Assembly: GCF_004342265.1 (NCBI RefSeq)
Contig: NZ_SMCS01000003.1
Span: 186,001 to 250,000, forward strand
DNA: 64,000 nucleotides
Source: Luteibacter rhizovicinus
GTDB taxonomy: Bacteria; Pseudomonadota; Gammaproteobacteria; Xanthomonadales; Rhodanobacteraceae
Direction: 5' to 3'
Shown here: piece by piece, positions 16,515 through 25,725 of the stretch
Layout: each line of letters begins with the position of its first letter
Position numbering within the stretch: the stretch's first letter is position 1
Notes under the pieces: generated by a model
What the model saw: only the letters and a program-made list of their open reading frames with translations
Told to the model about the DNA's origin: nothing
Database searches by the model: none
Translations under genes and position numbers: made by a program

Positions 16515-17420
16515 ATGAATTACCGCCACTCCTTCCATGCCGGCAACTACGCCGACGTTCTGAAACATATGGTCCTCATCGCGCTTATCGACGCGATGAA
16601 GACCAAACCGACGCCGTTCTGCTATATCGACACCCACGCGGGACGCGGCCTTTACGACCTGCGTGGCTCCGAAGCGCGCAAGACCGCCGAATCCGATGCC
16701 GGCATCGGCCTGCTGCGCAATGCCACCGGCCTTCCGCCCCTGCTCTGGAAATTGCTGGAAACGGTGAAGGCGGCGGGCGGCGAAGGCGACGATTCGCTGC
16801 GCGTTTACCCCGGCTCGCCGTGGATCGCCACTCATCTGATGCGCCCCGACGACAGCGCCCAGCTTTGCGAATTGCAGGGCGACGAAGCCCAGGCGCTTCG
16901 CCAGCTATTCCGTAGCGACGCGCGCGTGCACGTCCATCAGCGCGACGGTTACGAGGCACTCAAGGCCATGACTCCGCCGAAGGAAAAGCGTGGTCTGGTC
17001 CTGATCGATCCGCCTTTCGAAGCGCAGGACGCGGAATTCCGCACGATCGAGAAAAGCCTGAAAAGCGCTCTCGAACGCTGGCCGACCGGCGTCTACGCCG
17101 TCTGGTACCCCGTCAAGCTGCGCAGCCATGTCCAGCCGTTCCACCGCTGGCTGACCAAGTGCGGCGCGCGGCGCGTGCTGGTCACCGAAATCCTGCTGCA
17201 TCCGGACGATTCGCCGCTGCGGCTCAACGGCACCGGCCTTGCCATCGTGAACGCCCCGTGGAAACTCGACGACACCCTGCGCGATAGCCTCCGCTATCTG
17301 CCCAAGTTGCTGGGCAAGGACCGCCAGGCGGAATACAAGTTGTCATGGCTGGTGGAAGAAGGTCAGGATGAACAACCGCCTCACCCGGCATTTCCGCCGC
17401 ATTCAACCCGGCGCAGGTAA
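16515..17420 (+). CDS. rlmJ: 23S rRNA (adenine(2030)-N(6))-methyltransferase RlmJ
   Basis: This enzyme methylates A2030 of 23S rRNA using S-adenosylmethionine. The 301-residue sequence opens with the family signature NYRHSFHAGNYADVLKH. It continues with the SAM-site segment YIDTHAGRGLYDL and the catalytic LIDPPFE motif that characterises N6-adenine methylation. ATG 16515 is chosen because the family starts at this signature; upstream in-frame codons to 16470 do not resemble it. No clear Shine-Dalgarno is visible. Confidence 0.95.
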   Translation: MNYRHSFHAGNYADVLKHMVLIALIDAMKTKPTPFCYIDTHAGRGLYDLRGSEARKTAESDAGIGLLRNATGLPPLLWKLLETVKAAGGEGDDSLRVYPGSPWIATHLMRPDDSAQLCELQGDEAQALRQLFRSDARVHVHQRDGYEALKAMTPPKEKRGLVLIDPPFEAQDAEFRTIEKSLKSALERWPTGVYAVWYPVKLRSHVQPFHRWLTKCGARRVLVTEILLHPDDSPLRLNGTGLAIVNAPWKLDDTLRDSLRYLPKLLGKDRQAEYKLSWLVEEGQDEQPPHPAFPPHSTRRR

Positions 17421-17451
17421 CGTAACCGCGTATCGAGAGGAGCTGCGTCCC

Positions 17452-17964
17452 ATGCGTAACCGTCTTGCCCGTCTGCTCGTTCATGCCGCCGTGCCGGCCT
17501 GCGCTCTCGCGCTTGCCGCCTGCGCCCCGACGCCGATCTACAAGGCCACGCCCAACACCGTGGCCGTCCCGCCGCAGCAAGTGGCGCGCACCCCCGAACG
17601 CTATGGCTCGTCCGACGTGATCTGGGGTGGCCGCATCGTGCAGGTACGCAATTTCCCCGACCATAGCGAGGTCGAGGTACTGGCCTACCCGCTCGACGGA
17701 TCGCAGCGCCCACAGGCTAACGATGTCGGCAGCGGCCGTTTCATCGCGGTGATGCCCGGCTACGTGGAAAGCTTCGACTATCCGGCCGGCGGCCTGGTCA
17801 CCATCGCGGGCCGATTGGGTGGAACGCGTTCGGCGAACGTCGGGGAAGCGCCTTACGTCTATCCGCTGGTCACGGTGAACCAGTCTCACGTCTGGACGGC
17901 CAACGAGTTGTCCAGCGGCCGTTCGAACGTCAGCTTCGGCGTGGGCGTCGGCGTCATCCGCTAA
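17452..17964 (+). CDS. Slp family outer-membrane lipoprotein
   Basis: The 170-residue protein starts at ATG 17452 behind GAGAGGAG. It has a lipoprotein signal ending LAAC at about residue 24. The mature part matches the Slp (starvation-inducible lipoprotein) family: PPQQVARTPERYG, VIWGGRIVQVRNF, EVLAYPLD, GYVESFDYPAGGLVTIAG and YVYPLVTV. Members are outer-membrane lipoproteins linked to stationary-phase or acid stress in enterobacteria. It follows rlmJ by 31 bases on the same strand. Confidence 0.9.
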   Translation: MRNRLARLLVHAAVPACALALAACAPTPIYKATPNTVAVPPQQVARTPERYGSSDVIWGGRIVQVRNFPDHSEVEVLAYPLDGSQRPQANDVGSGRFIAVMPGYVESFDYPAGGLVTIAGRLGGTRSANVGEAPYVYPLVTVNQSHVWTANELSSGRSNVSFGVGVGVIR

Positions 17965-18015
17965 TCGAGTCGCGGCGCTCCGCGCGAGCGCCGCTTTCCA
18001 GGGGAAGGGAGTTAC

Positions 18016-18924
18016 ATGTCAGGACACGCCGATTCGAAGCGCGCCATTTTTCTCGCGCTCGGTGCCAATTTCGCCATCTTCGTCGCCAAGCTGGTCGCCG
18101 CGATCTTCACCGGTTCGGGCGCCATGCTCGCCGAAGCCGTGCACTCGCTGGCGGATTGCGGCAACCAGGGTTTGCTGCTGCTCGGCATGCGTCAGGCGAA
18201 ACGTCCGCCATCGATGGACTATCCCCTGGGCTGGGGACGCGCGCTGTATTTCTGGTCCTTTCTTGTCGCGATGATGCTTTTCAGTGTCGGCGGCATGTTC
18301 TCGGTCTACGAGGGCGTCCACAAGCTCACTCACGCCGAACCGTTGAAGTGGCCGTGGCTTGCGGTCGGCGTGCTGACTTTCAGCATTGTCGCCGAAGGCT
18401 TCTCGATGCATGGCTGCATGCAGGAAGTAAACAAGGCGCGGCAGGGTCGCGGTCTGTGGACCTGGTTTCGCGAAACGCGCGCCAGCGAATTGCTGGTTAT
18501 CTTCGGCGAAGACCTGGCCGCCCTGATCGGCCTGTGCCTGGCGCTGCTGGCCATCCTGGCCACGATGATCACGGGCAACCTGATCTACGACGCGCTGGGC
18601 ACTATCGCCATCGGCGTGCTTCTCATCGCGGTCGCCATCGCCATTGCGCGCGAGGTCAAGGCGCTGCTGATCGGTCAGGGCGTGGAACCCATGCGCCGCG
18701 CGGAAATGATGACCTTCCTCGAAGCCCGTCCCGAGATCGACCTCGTCTATAACCTGCTCACGCTGCAGATGGGTCAGGACGTCATGGTTGCCATCAAGGC
18801 GAAAATGGCCCCTACCCCCACCGCCCGCGCCATGATCGAAGCCATCAATAACGTCGAAGCGGACTTCAAGGCCGAATTCGACGACGTTCGCTGGAGTTTC
18901 TTCGAGCCCGACTACGCGGACTGA
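18016..18924 (+). CDS. Cation diffusion facilitator family transporter
   Basis: The 302-residue inner-membrane protein has about six hydrophobic segments in its first 220 residues and a cytoplasmic C-terminal domain. The family metal site is represented by HSLADCGNQ in the second helix and ELLVIFGEDLAAL in the fifth; in the first the usual HxxxD pattern holds. Members exchange divalent cations such as Zn, Fe or Mn for protons, mostly exporting them. There is no His-rich loop. The start at ATG 18016 follows GGGAAGGGAG. A second, different CDF protein is encoded at 51137-52105. Confidence 0.87.
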   Translation: MSGHADSKRAIFLALGANFAIFVAKLVAAIFTGSGAMLAEAVHSLADCGNQGLLLLGMRQAKRPPSMDYPLGWGRALYFWSFLVAMMLFSVGGMFSVYEGVHKLTHAEPLKWPWLAVGVLTFSIVAEGFSMHGCMQEVNKARQGRGLWTWFRETRASELLVIFGEDLAALIGLCLALLAILATMITGNLIYDALGTIAIGVLLIAVAIAIAREVKALLIGQGVEPMRRAEMMTFLEARPEIDLVYNLLTLQMGQDVMVAIKAKMAPTPTARAMIEAINNVEADFKAEFDDVRWSFFEPDYAD

Positions 18925-19003
18925 CGTCGCTGGGACACCTCGCACGGTCTTTACGGCCAGCCGGGGTAGAATCGATGAATTGTCCCGTAATCCTGTCGAG
19001 TCC

Positions 19004-22000
19004 ATGCCCGTCACGCTTCCCCGTCCGCCACTGCCGGTCAACGCACGTACCCGCCGCTACTGGGCCACGCCACAGGGATCGTCCTGGGCGTTGCAGGTCG
19101 CCGAAGCCGCACGGGATGTCGACAGCCTCGTCGTCGTGGTCGCCCGCGACACCAAAAGCGCCGACAACCTGGAAAGCGAGCTGGGCGTCTTCGCCGGCGA
19201 ACTGCCCGTCCTGCATTTCCCCGACTGGGAAACCCTGCCCTACGACGTCTTCAGCCCGCATCCGGAAGTGGTGTCGCAACGCATCGCAACGCTGTACCGC
19301 TTACCGACCACGCGCCGCGGCGTACTGGTAGTACCCGTCGCGACACTGATGCAGCGCATCGCACCGCGCGCGCACGTCACCGGCTCGGGACTGGTGCTGC
19401 ACAAGGGACAAAAGCTGGACCTCGCCGCCGAACAGAGGCGCCTGGAAGCGGCCGGCTACCGCAACGTTCCGCAGGTCACCGAACCCGGCGACTTCGCGGT
19501 ACGCGGCGCGCTGATCGACATCTATGCGATGGGCGCCGACGAACCGTATCGCATCGAACTGTTCGACGACGAAGTGGAATCGATCCGTACCTTCGATACC
19601 GAGACGCAGCGTTCGCAACATCAGGTCGAGAGCGTCGATCTGCTGCCCGCGCGCGAGTTCCCGCTGACCGACGAAGCGGCCAAGGGTTTCCGCGCCAGTC
19701 TGCGCGATCGCTTCCCCATCGATATCCGCCGCTGCCCGCTCTATCAGGATATGAAAGAAGGCGTCACGCCGGGTGGCATCGAATACTACCTGCCGCTGTT
19801 CTTCGCCAAAACCGAAACGCTGTTCGACTACATCGCCGACAACGCCCTCTTCATTCTTGGCGAAGGCGCGCTGGAAGCGGCAGAACAATTCTGGACGCAG
19901 ACCGGCGAGCGCTACGACCAGCGCGCGCACGACATCGAACGCCCGGTGCTGCCCCCGGCGGAGATTTATCTCCCGCCCGACCATCTGCGCGAGTCGCTGA
20001 ACAAGCAGATCCGCATCGATGTCGTGCCAGCCGGACGCGAACATGCGGTCGAACTCGGCACCCAGCCCGCGCCGGAAGTGCCGCTCAACCGGAAGGGCGA
20101 GGAACCGGGAACGTCGTTGCGGCGTTTCGTCGGCGCCTATCCCGGCCGCATCCTGATCGCCGCGGACTCGGCCGGCCGCCGCGAAGCGCTGATCGAACAA
20201 ATGGCCGCGGCGGGCCTGAAACCCGTCATGGTCGATGGCTGGCGCGATTTTCTCGGCAAGGACGAACACCTCGCGATCACGGTCGCGTCGCTGGAACAGG
20301 GCTTCGCACTGACCGAACCCGCGCTGACGGTACTGACCGAGCGCGAACTCTTCGGCGAACGCGTGCGTACCGAACGCAAACGCCGCAAGGGTGCGGCACG
20401 CGATCCGGAAAGCATCATCCGCGACCTCACCGAACTGTCGATCGGTTCGCCCATCGTGCATATCGACCATGGTGTGGGTCGCTATCAGGGTCTGGTTTCT
20501 CTCGACGTCGGCGACATGCCGGGCGAATTCCTCACCATCGAATACGCCAAGGGCGACAAGCTCTACGTGCCGGTCGCGCAGCTGGGTCTCGTCAGTCGAT
20601 ACACGGGCACAGCACCCGAGCTGGCACCGCTGCATTCCCTGGGCGGCGATGCATGGGAACGCGCGCGCAAGAAGGCCGCGGAGAAGGTCCGCGATGTCGC
20701 CGCAGAATTGCTCGGCATCTATGCGCAGCGCGAAGCACGTCAGGGCGAGGCGCTGGCCGTCGACCGGCAGATGATCGAGGAATTCGCCAGCACCTTCCCC
20801 TTCGAGGAAACGCCCGACCAGCAGAATGCGATCGATGCCGTTATCGTCGATCTTGCAGCACCACGTGCCATGGATCGCGTCGTATGCGGCGACGTGGGTT
20901 TCGGCAAGACCGAAGTCGCGCTACGCGCCGCGTTCGCCGCGGCGACGGCGGGCAAGCAGGTCGCCGTACTCGTGCCGACCACCCTGCTCGCCCAGCAGCA
21001 TTACCGCAACTTCGCCGACCGCTTCGCCGACTGGCCGGTGCGCGTCGACGTACTGTCCCGTTTCAAGTCGAAGAAAGACGTGGACATCGCGCTTGCCAGG
21101 CTCGCCGACGGCAGCATCGACGTCATCGTCGGCACGCACAAGCTGTTGCAGCCGGATGTGAAGTTCAAGAACCTCGGACTGGTCATCGTCGACGAGGAAC
21201 AGCGCTTCGGTGTCCGCCAGAAAGAACAGCTGAAAAAGCTGCGCGCGGAAGTCGACCTGCTGACCCTGACCGCGACGCCTATCCCGCGCACACTGAATAT
21301 GGCCATGAACGGCTTGCGCGATCTGTCGATCATCGCGACACCGCCCGCGCATCGCACCGCCGTGCGAACGTTGATTTCGGCTTACCAGCCCGCGCTGATC
21401 CGCGAAGCCATCCAGCGCGAACTGGCACGCGGCGGCCAGGTGTACTTCCTGCACAACGAAGTGGACAGCATCGAACGAACGGCACGCGAACTGGAAGTGC
21501 TGGTCCCCGAGGCACGCATACGTATAGCGCACGGCCAGATGCCCGAGCGCGAGCTCGAACAGGTCATGGCCGACTTCCATCGCCAGCGTTTCAACGTACT
21601 GGTGTGCACGACGATCATCGAATCGGGCATCGACATCCCCACCGCCAATACCATCGTAGTCAACCGCGCCGACCGCTTCGGTCTGGCGCAGTTGCACCAG
21701 CTGCGCGGTCGCGTGGGGCGTTCGCATCATCGCGCGTATGCCTACCTCATCGTGCCCGACCGCAAGGCCATGACGGCCGATGCGGAGAAACGCCTCGAAG
21801 CGCTTGCGTCGCTGGAAGAGCTGGGCGCCGGCTTCACATTGGCCACGCACGATCTGGAGATTCGCGGCGCGGGCGAAATGCTCGGCGAAGAGCAGTCCGG
21901 CCAGATCCAGGAAGTAGGCTTCGGTCTTTACACCGAATTGCTGGAGCGCGCGGTGCGTGCGCTGAAGTCCGGCAAGGTGCCGGATTTCGATCTGACTTCG

Positions 22001-22453
22001 GAGCACGAAACGGAAGTCGAGCTGCATGTCCCGGCGCTGATCCCCGATGACTACCTGCCCGACGTGCATACGCGTCTGACGCTGTACAAGCGCATCGCCA
22101 GCGCGCGCGACGACGATGCATTACGCGAGCTACAGGTGGAGATGATCGACCGCTTCGGCCTGTTGCCCGATGCCACGAAACATCTGTTCGCCGTCGCGGC
22201 GCTGAAGCTGCAGGCCACGCCGTTGGGCATTCGCAAGGTGGATTTCGGTGCCAACGGGGGTCGCGTGACCTTCCGCGACAAGCCGGACATCGATGCGATG
22301 GCATTGATCAAGCTCATCCAGACCCAGCCGCGCATCTTCAAGATGGAGGGGCAGGACAAATTGAAGGTATTGCTGGAGTTGCCCGGAGCGGCGGAGCGGA
22401 TTCGTACGGCGCAGGATTTGCTGGTTTCGCTTGGGGCGCGTCGGGCGGCTTGA
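19004..22453 (+). CDS. mfd: Transcription-repair coupling factor Mfd
   Basis: Mfd removes stalled RNA polymerase at DNA lesions and recruits UvrA. The 1149-residue protein shows the UvrB-like N-terminal module (FPDWETLPYD), the CarD-type polymerase-interaction domain (IGSPIVHIDHGVGRYQG, about residue 480) and the RecG-like motor. The motor has Walker A GDVGFGKTE (about residue 630), DEEQRFG (about 730) and TATPIPRTLNMA; a C-terminal TRCF domain follows. ATG 19004 gives the usual length; an upstream in-frame TTG at 18980 is less likely. Confidence 0.97.
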   Translation: MPVTLPRPPLPVNARTRRYWATPQGSSWALQVAEAARDVDSLVVVVARDTKSADNLESELGVFAGELPVLHFPDWETLPYDVFSPHPEVVSQRIATLYRLPTTRRGVLVVPVATLMQRIAPRAHVTGSGLVLHKGQKLDLAAEQRRLEAAGYRNVPQVTEPGDFAVRGALIDIYAMGADEPYRIELFDDEVESIRTFDTETQRSQHQVESVDLLPAREFPLTDEAAKGFRASLRDRFPIDIRRCPLYQDMKEGVTPGGIEYYLPLFFAKTETLFDYIADNALFILGEGALEAAEQFWTQTGERYDQRAHDIERPVLPPAEIYLPPDHLRESLNKQIRIDVVPAGREHAVELGTQPAPEVPLNRKGEEPGTSLRRFVGAYPGRILIAADSAGRREALIEQMAAAGLKPVMVDGWRDFLGKDEHLAITVASLEQGFALTEPALTVLTERELFGERVRTERKRRKGAARDPESIIRDLTELSIGSPIVHIDHGVGRYQGLVSLDVGDMPGEFLTIEYAKGDKLYVPVAQLGLVSRYTGTAPELAPLHSLGGDAWERARKKAAEKVRDVAAELLGIYAQREARQGEALAVDRQMIEEFASTFPFEETPDQQNAIDAVIVDLAAPRAMDRVVCGDVGFGKTEVALRAAFAAATAGKQVAVLVPTTLLAQQHYRNFADRFADWPVRVDVLSRFKSKKDVDIALARLADGSIDVIVGTHKLLQPDVKFKNLGLVIVDEEQRFGVRQKEQLKKLRAEVDLLTLTATPIPRTLNMAMNGLRDLSIIATPPAHRTAVRTLISAYQPALIREAIQRELARGGQVYFLHNEVDSIERTARELEVLVPEARIRIAHGQMPERELEQVMADFHRQRFNVLVCTTIIESGIDIPTANTIVVNRADRFGLAQLHQLRGRVGRSHHRAYAYLIVPDRKAMTADAEKRLEALASLEELGAGFTLATHDLEIRGAGEMLGEEQSGQIQEVGFGLYTELLERAVRALKSGKVPDFDLTSEHETEVELHVPALIPDDYLPDVHTRLTLYKRIASARDDDALRELQVEMIDRFGLLPDATKHLFAVAALKLQATPLGIRKVDFGANGGRVTFRDKPDIDAMALIKLIQTQPRIFKMEGQDKLKVLLELPGAAERIRTAQDLLVSLGARRAA

Positions 22454-22513
22454 GTTGGGAGTAGCGATAAGGTCTACGCGCGAGGTACAGATTCTGCTTC
22501 ACCGCGTCACCTT

Positions 22514-22664
22514 CCTCACCGTCACCCCGGCGCACGCCGGGGTCCGCAGCAACCACGTAGGGCAAGACCAACGCGGGGACGCCCGGCTTGAAAGCGGCCA
22601 ACGCGGTCGCGACAACCGATCGCCTCGCCGCGGGTTCCGGCGTGCGCCGGAACGACGGTGAGGG
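22514..22664 (-). repeat. Intergenic repeat of about 150 bp with palindromic ends, copy B
   Basis: This is the inverted partner of 1405-1556. The left end holds CCCCGGCGCACGCCGGGG and the right end TTCCGGCGTGCGCCGGAA, and the interior agrees with copy A at most positions when reverse-complemented. It occupies most of the gap between the convergent mfd and egtD genes, where it may also stop transcription. Confidence 0.75.
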
Positions 22665-22746
22665 TAAGAACAACCGTGAGGGGTAAAACGACGGTGGAGG
22701 ACAAAGGTGTTTCGGTTTCAGCGAACGCGCCGTGACCGGGCTTCTG

Positions 22747-23727
22747 CTAAACAGCCGGCGCACGCACCAGATACTGCACGCTGAACTGCCCATCGGCATC
22801 CAGCCAGACCTGCTGGACTGCCAGCCCGGCCTTCGCCGCCAGCTGCGCGAAATCGTCCAGCGAATATTTGCAGCTGTATTCGACCTGCATCGCCTCGTTC
22901 TCGCGGAACGAGAACGCTTCGTTGCCGACATGAACATCCTGACGCACCGTACTGACCAGCGTCGTTTCGATACGTCCCGCCATCGGGTTGTAATGCGCGC
23001 GATGCCGAAAAGCCGACACGTCGAAGTCGGTGCCGATTTCCCGGTTGAGGCGAACCAGCATATTGAGCGTGAACTCGGACGTGACGCCCGCGGCATCGTT
23101 GTACGCCGCTTCGATCGTTGCGCTGTCCTTCTTCAGATCGACACCGATGAGGACACCGCCGCCGTCGCTCATTTCGGCACGCATCTGACGCAGGATTTTG
23201 ATCGCTTCCTTCGTCTCGAAATTGCCGATCGTGGAACCCGGGAAATAGATCACCGTGCGTCGCGGCGAACGCGCCGCCACCGGCAGACGCAGTGGCTGGG
23301 TGAAGTCGGCGCAGACCGGCTGTAGCGGAATATCGGGGAAACGGGTGGCGAGTTCGGCGACGCTATCGAGCAGCGCACTACGCGAAATCTCCACCGGAAC
23401 GTAAGCCACGGGCGCGTGCAGGTGTTCGAGCAACATGCGCGTCTTGATGCCACTGCCGCTGCCATATTCGACAATGCGGACCTCCGGGCCGAGCAGGTCG
23501 GCGATATCCGCCGCGTGCTCGCGCATGATCGAGATTTCCGCACGCGTGAGGTAGTACTCCGGCTGTTCGCAGATCGTCTCGAACAACTGCGAACCGCGTT
23601 CGTCGTAAAACAGTCGGGACGGCAGCTTCTTGGGCTTTGCCGCCAGACCGTGACGAACCGTCTCCGTCGTATCTTCGATATCCGGGTGACGGTCGTCGAG
23701 ACGAATCTCTTTGGGCTGGGCACTCAT
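22747..23727 (-). CDS. egtD: L-histidine N-alpha-methyltransferase EgtD
   Basis: EgtD trimethylates histidine to hercynine with S-adenosylmethionine, the first committed step of ergothioneine synthesis. The 326-residue protein has the family features: LPSRLFYDERGSQLFE near the N-terminus, the SAM loop IVEYGSGSGIKT, FPGSTIGNF, and DLKKD followed by YND in the histidine site. ATG 23727 is chosen; an upstream extension to 23856 overlaps egtB. It overlaps the egtB stop by four bases (ATGA), so the two are translationally coupled. Confidence 0.95.
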   Translation of the reverse strand: MSAQPKEIRLDDRHPDIEDTTETVRHGLAAKPKKLPSRLFYDERGSQLFETICEQPEYYLTRAEISIMREHAADIADLLGPEVRIVEYGSGSGIKTRMLLEHLHAPVAYVPVEISRSALLDSVAELATRFPDIPLQPVCADFTQPLRLPVAARSPRRTVIYFPGSTIGNFETKEAIKILRQMRAEMSDGGGVLIGVDLKKDSATIEAAYNDAAGVTSEFTLNMLVRLNREIGTDFDVSAFRHRAHYNPMAGRIETTLVSTVRQDVHVGNEAFSFRENEAMQVEYSCKYSLDDFAQLAAKAGLAVQQVWLDADGQFSVQYLVRAPAV

Positions 23728-25001
23728 CGATCGTTTCCTAAGCGTATTCCCGAAAACTGCCAACGGGCATGAGGCGGGAAAAAATTGCGATAGGTAGCGC
23801 GGATGTGATCGCCTGGCGTGGCACAAGAGCCACCCCGAAGCACCCACTGACCGCACATGAATTTGCCGTTGTACTCACCGAGCGCGCCAGCCAGCGGCGC
23901 GAAGCCCGGATAACTTACATATGGGCTGGCGGTCCATTCCCAAACGTCGCCGTACATCTGGCGTAGTAGCTCGCCGGAGGTGTCCGCGCCGGGATGCAGC
24001 GCGCCCGATTCCTGGAAGTTGCCGTCCACGGCCAGCGGAGCGGCCATCGTTTCCCATTCCGCCTCGCGGGGTAGCCGCGCCCCGGCCCAGCGGGCGAAGG
24101 CGTCGGCTTCGAAATAGCTGATGTGCGACACAGGAGCGTGCGGGTCGATGGCGCGACGCCCCTGCAGCGTGAATTCGGTATCCAGCGATTCGTCCCAATA
24201 GAACGGCCGCTGCCAGCCTTCGGCCTGCACGGTGGACCAGCCCTCGGAAAGCCACAGGGTGGGCGTGCGGTAACCGCCGTCCCGTACGAAGGCCAGATAC
24301 TCGGCGTTGGCGACCGGCCGGTTGGCCAGCGAACCGGCCTGACGGTACACGCGGTGTCTCGGCCCTTCGTTGTCGAAGGCGAAGCCACGTCCGTCATGGC
24401 CGATGTCCACGACACCCTCGTCGAAGGGTATGTAGGCCAGGGCGATCGCCGCCTGGGACACCGCACGCGGGCTGTCGGGCGCGAAGGCTGGCGCCAGCGG
24501 GTTCAGCGAGAACGCATGTTTGATGTCCGTCAACAGCAGCTCCTGGTGCTGCTGTTCGTGCTGGAGACCCAGTTCGACCAGCGCCGGCAACGCCTCGTCG
24601 TCCTGTCGGGCCAGTAGCCCCGCCACCGCATCGTCGATCCGGCGACGATAGTCGAGAACGTCATCCAGTACCGGCCGGGTAAGCAGGCCACGCTGGGGGC
24701 GGGCATGCATCGGACCGACCGACTGGTAGTAGGAGTTGAACAGGTAATGCCATTCGGGGTTCCGGCTGACATACGCCGGATCGCGGCCGAGGATGAACTG
24801 TTCGAAGAACCACGTCGTGTGCGCCAGGTGCCACTTCGTCGGGCTGGCGTCGGGCATCGACTGGACGACCGTGTCTTCCGGGTGCAGGTGGCTCGCCAGA
24901 TGAGTCGTCTGGTGGCGGATGCGGAGAAAACGGGCGGTAGTGTCCTTCAGATCCGCGGCCGCCGAAGCGGCCGGGTCACTCGCACGGGGGCGGGCTGTCA
25001 T
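23724..25001 (-). CDS. egtB: Ergothioneine biosynthesis protein EgtB (hercynine sulfoxide synthase)
   Basis: EgtB is the iron-dependent enzyme that joins hercynine to a thiol donor with oxygen. The 425-residue protein has the DinB-like N-terminal half, with WHLAHTTWFFE and the iron-binding HEQQHQE motif (about residue 150). The FGE-sulfatase-like C-terminal half includes PREAEWE, YGDVWEWTASPY and WVLRGGSC, ending IRLGND. egtD overlaps its end. No separate egtA, egtC or egtE is in the window. The thiol donor, cysteine or gamma-glutamylcysteine, cannot be read. Confidence 0.95.
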   Translation of the reverse strand: MTARPRASDPAASAAADLKDTTARFLRIRHQTTHLASHLHPEDTVVQSMPDASPTKWHLAHTTWFFEQFILGRDPAYVSRNPEWHYLFNSYYQSVGPMHARPQRGLLTRPVLDDVLDYRRRIDDAVAGLLARQDDEALPALVELGLQHEQQHQELLLTDIKHAFSLNPLAPAFAPDSPRAVSQAAIALAYIPFDEGVVDIGHDGRGFAFDNEGPRHRVYRQAGSLANRPVANAEYLAFVRDGGYRTPTLWLSEGWSTVQAEGWQRPFYWDESLDTEFTLQGRRAIDPHAPVSHISYFEADAFARWAGARLPREAEWETMAAPLAVDGNFQESGALHPGADTSGELLRQMYGDVWEWTASPYVSYPGFAPLAGALGEYNGKFMCGQWVLRGGSCATPGDHIRATYRNFFPPHARWQFSGIRLGNDR

Positions 25002-25220
25002 GAAAAATTCCGTGCACGCGTGCGTGCGTCGAGAAGAGGGTCGGACGCTTGAATCATCGTGCGAACGATGCCCGAGGAAACGTTCAAAAGATGTGAGCGG
25101 AAACCGCGCGGCGGCTTAACGGCATGTGCACCTGTGTGAGGCGGCATCTCGCATTTCGCCCGGACGCGGCCTATCTTTGTCAGGCATGGCGTCATTAACG
25201 ATCGCCTACCGGAGGCTCCC

Positions 25221-25661
25221 ATGAAAGCCGCTGTCCGTTACCTCTGTATTGCATCTACCTTTCTTGCCGGCGTCGCGCAGGCACAGAACCCGCCTCCGCA
25301 CGTTCCGCTGCGCCCGATAGGCGAGTGTCTGCGAACGGATCGCATCAACGACTATCACGTTATCAACGACAAGACGGTAATCCTTCGCAACGGGCCGAAC
25401 TACTTCATCGTGAAGACGTCGGTCGCCTGTCCCCGTGTCGATCTGGGCGGAGGCATCCGTTTCCGTACGAACGAAGCCAATAAGTCCATGGACGCGTTCA
25501 CCATTTGCGGCGACATCAACGAAGCCGTCATCCGTCGCGACGACCCACCCTGCCCGGTCGCGTCCGTCGAGAGGACCGACGAAGCGACGTATACGAAGAT
25601 GTCGAAACAGAAAGGCGTACATCACGGCAACCCGGCTGGCCCGAACGGCTCCGTTCCGTAA
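25221..25661 (+). CDS. Small secreted protein, DUF6491-like
   Basis: The 146-residue protein has a signal peptide of about 22 residues ending AQAQ. The mature domain of about 100 residues includes GECLRTDRINDYHVINDKT and VACPRVDLGGG, plus two further cysteines (TICGD and PPCPV). The pattern fits DUF6491, a family of exported proteins of unknown function common in Xanthomonadales-type genomes; the assignment is tentative. A strong bidirectional terminator follows at 25682-25707. Confidence 0.75.
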   Translation: MKAAVRYLCIASTFLAGVAQAQNPPPHVPLRPIGECLRTDRINDYHVINDKTVILRNGPNYFIVKTSVACPRVDLGGGIRFRTNEANKSMDAFTICGDINEAVIRRDDPPCPVASVERTDEATYTKMSKQKGVHHGNPAGPNGSVP

Positions 25662-25681
25662 CGGGAATTCAGCGCAAAAAA

Positions 25682-25707
25682 AAGCCCGGCGCGAGCCGGG
25701 CTTTTTT
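25682..25707. terminator. Bidirectional intrinsic terminator
   Basis: The perfect stem AAGCCCGGC (25682-25690) / GCCGGGCTT (25695-25703) has a four-base loop, is preceded by eight A and followed by six T. It separates the convergent genes at 25221-25661 and 25726-26148 and can serve both. Confidence 0.9.
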
Positions 25708-25725
25708 GTTTGCGCATCTTTACGA

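Noticed and set aside
19301-22069. Long minus-strand open frames opposite mfd
   Set aside because: They mirror the mfd coding frame and have shadow-like composition; mfd is complete on the plus strand.
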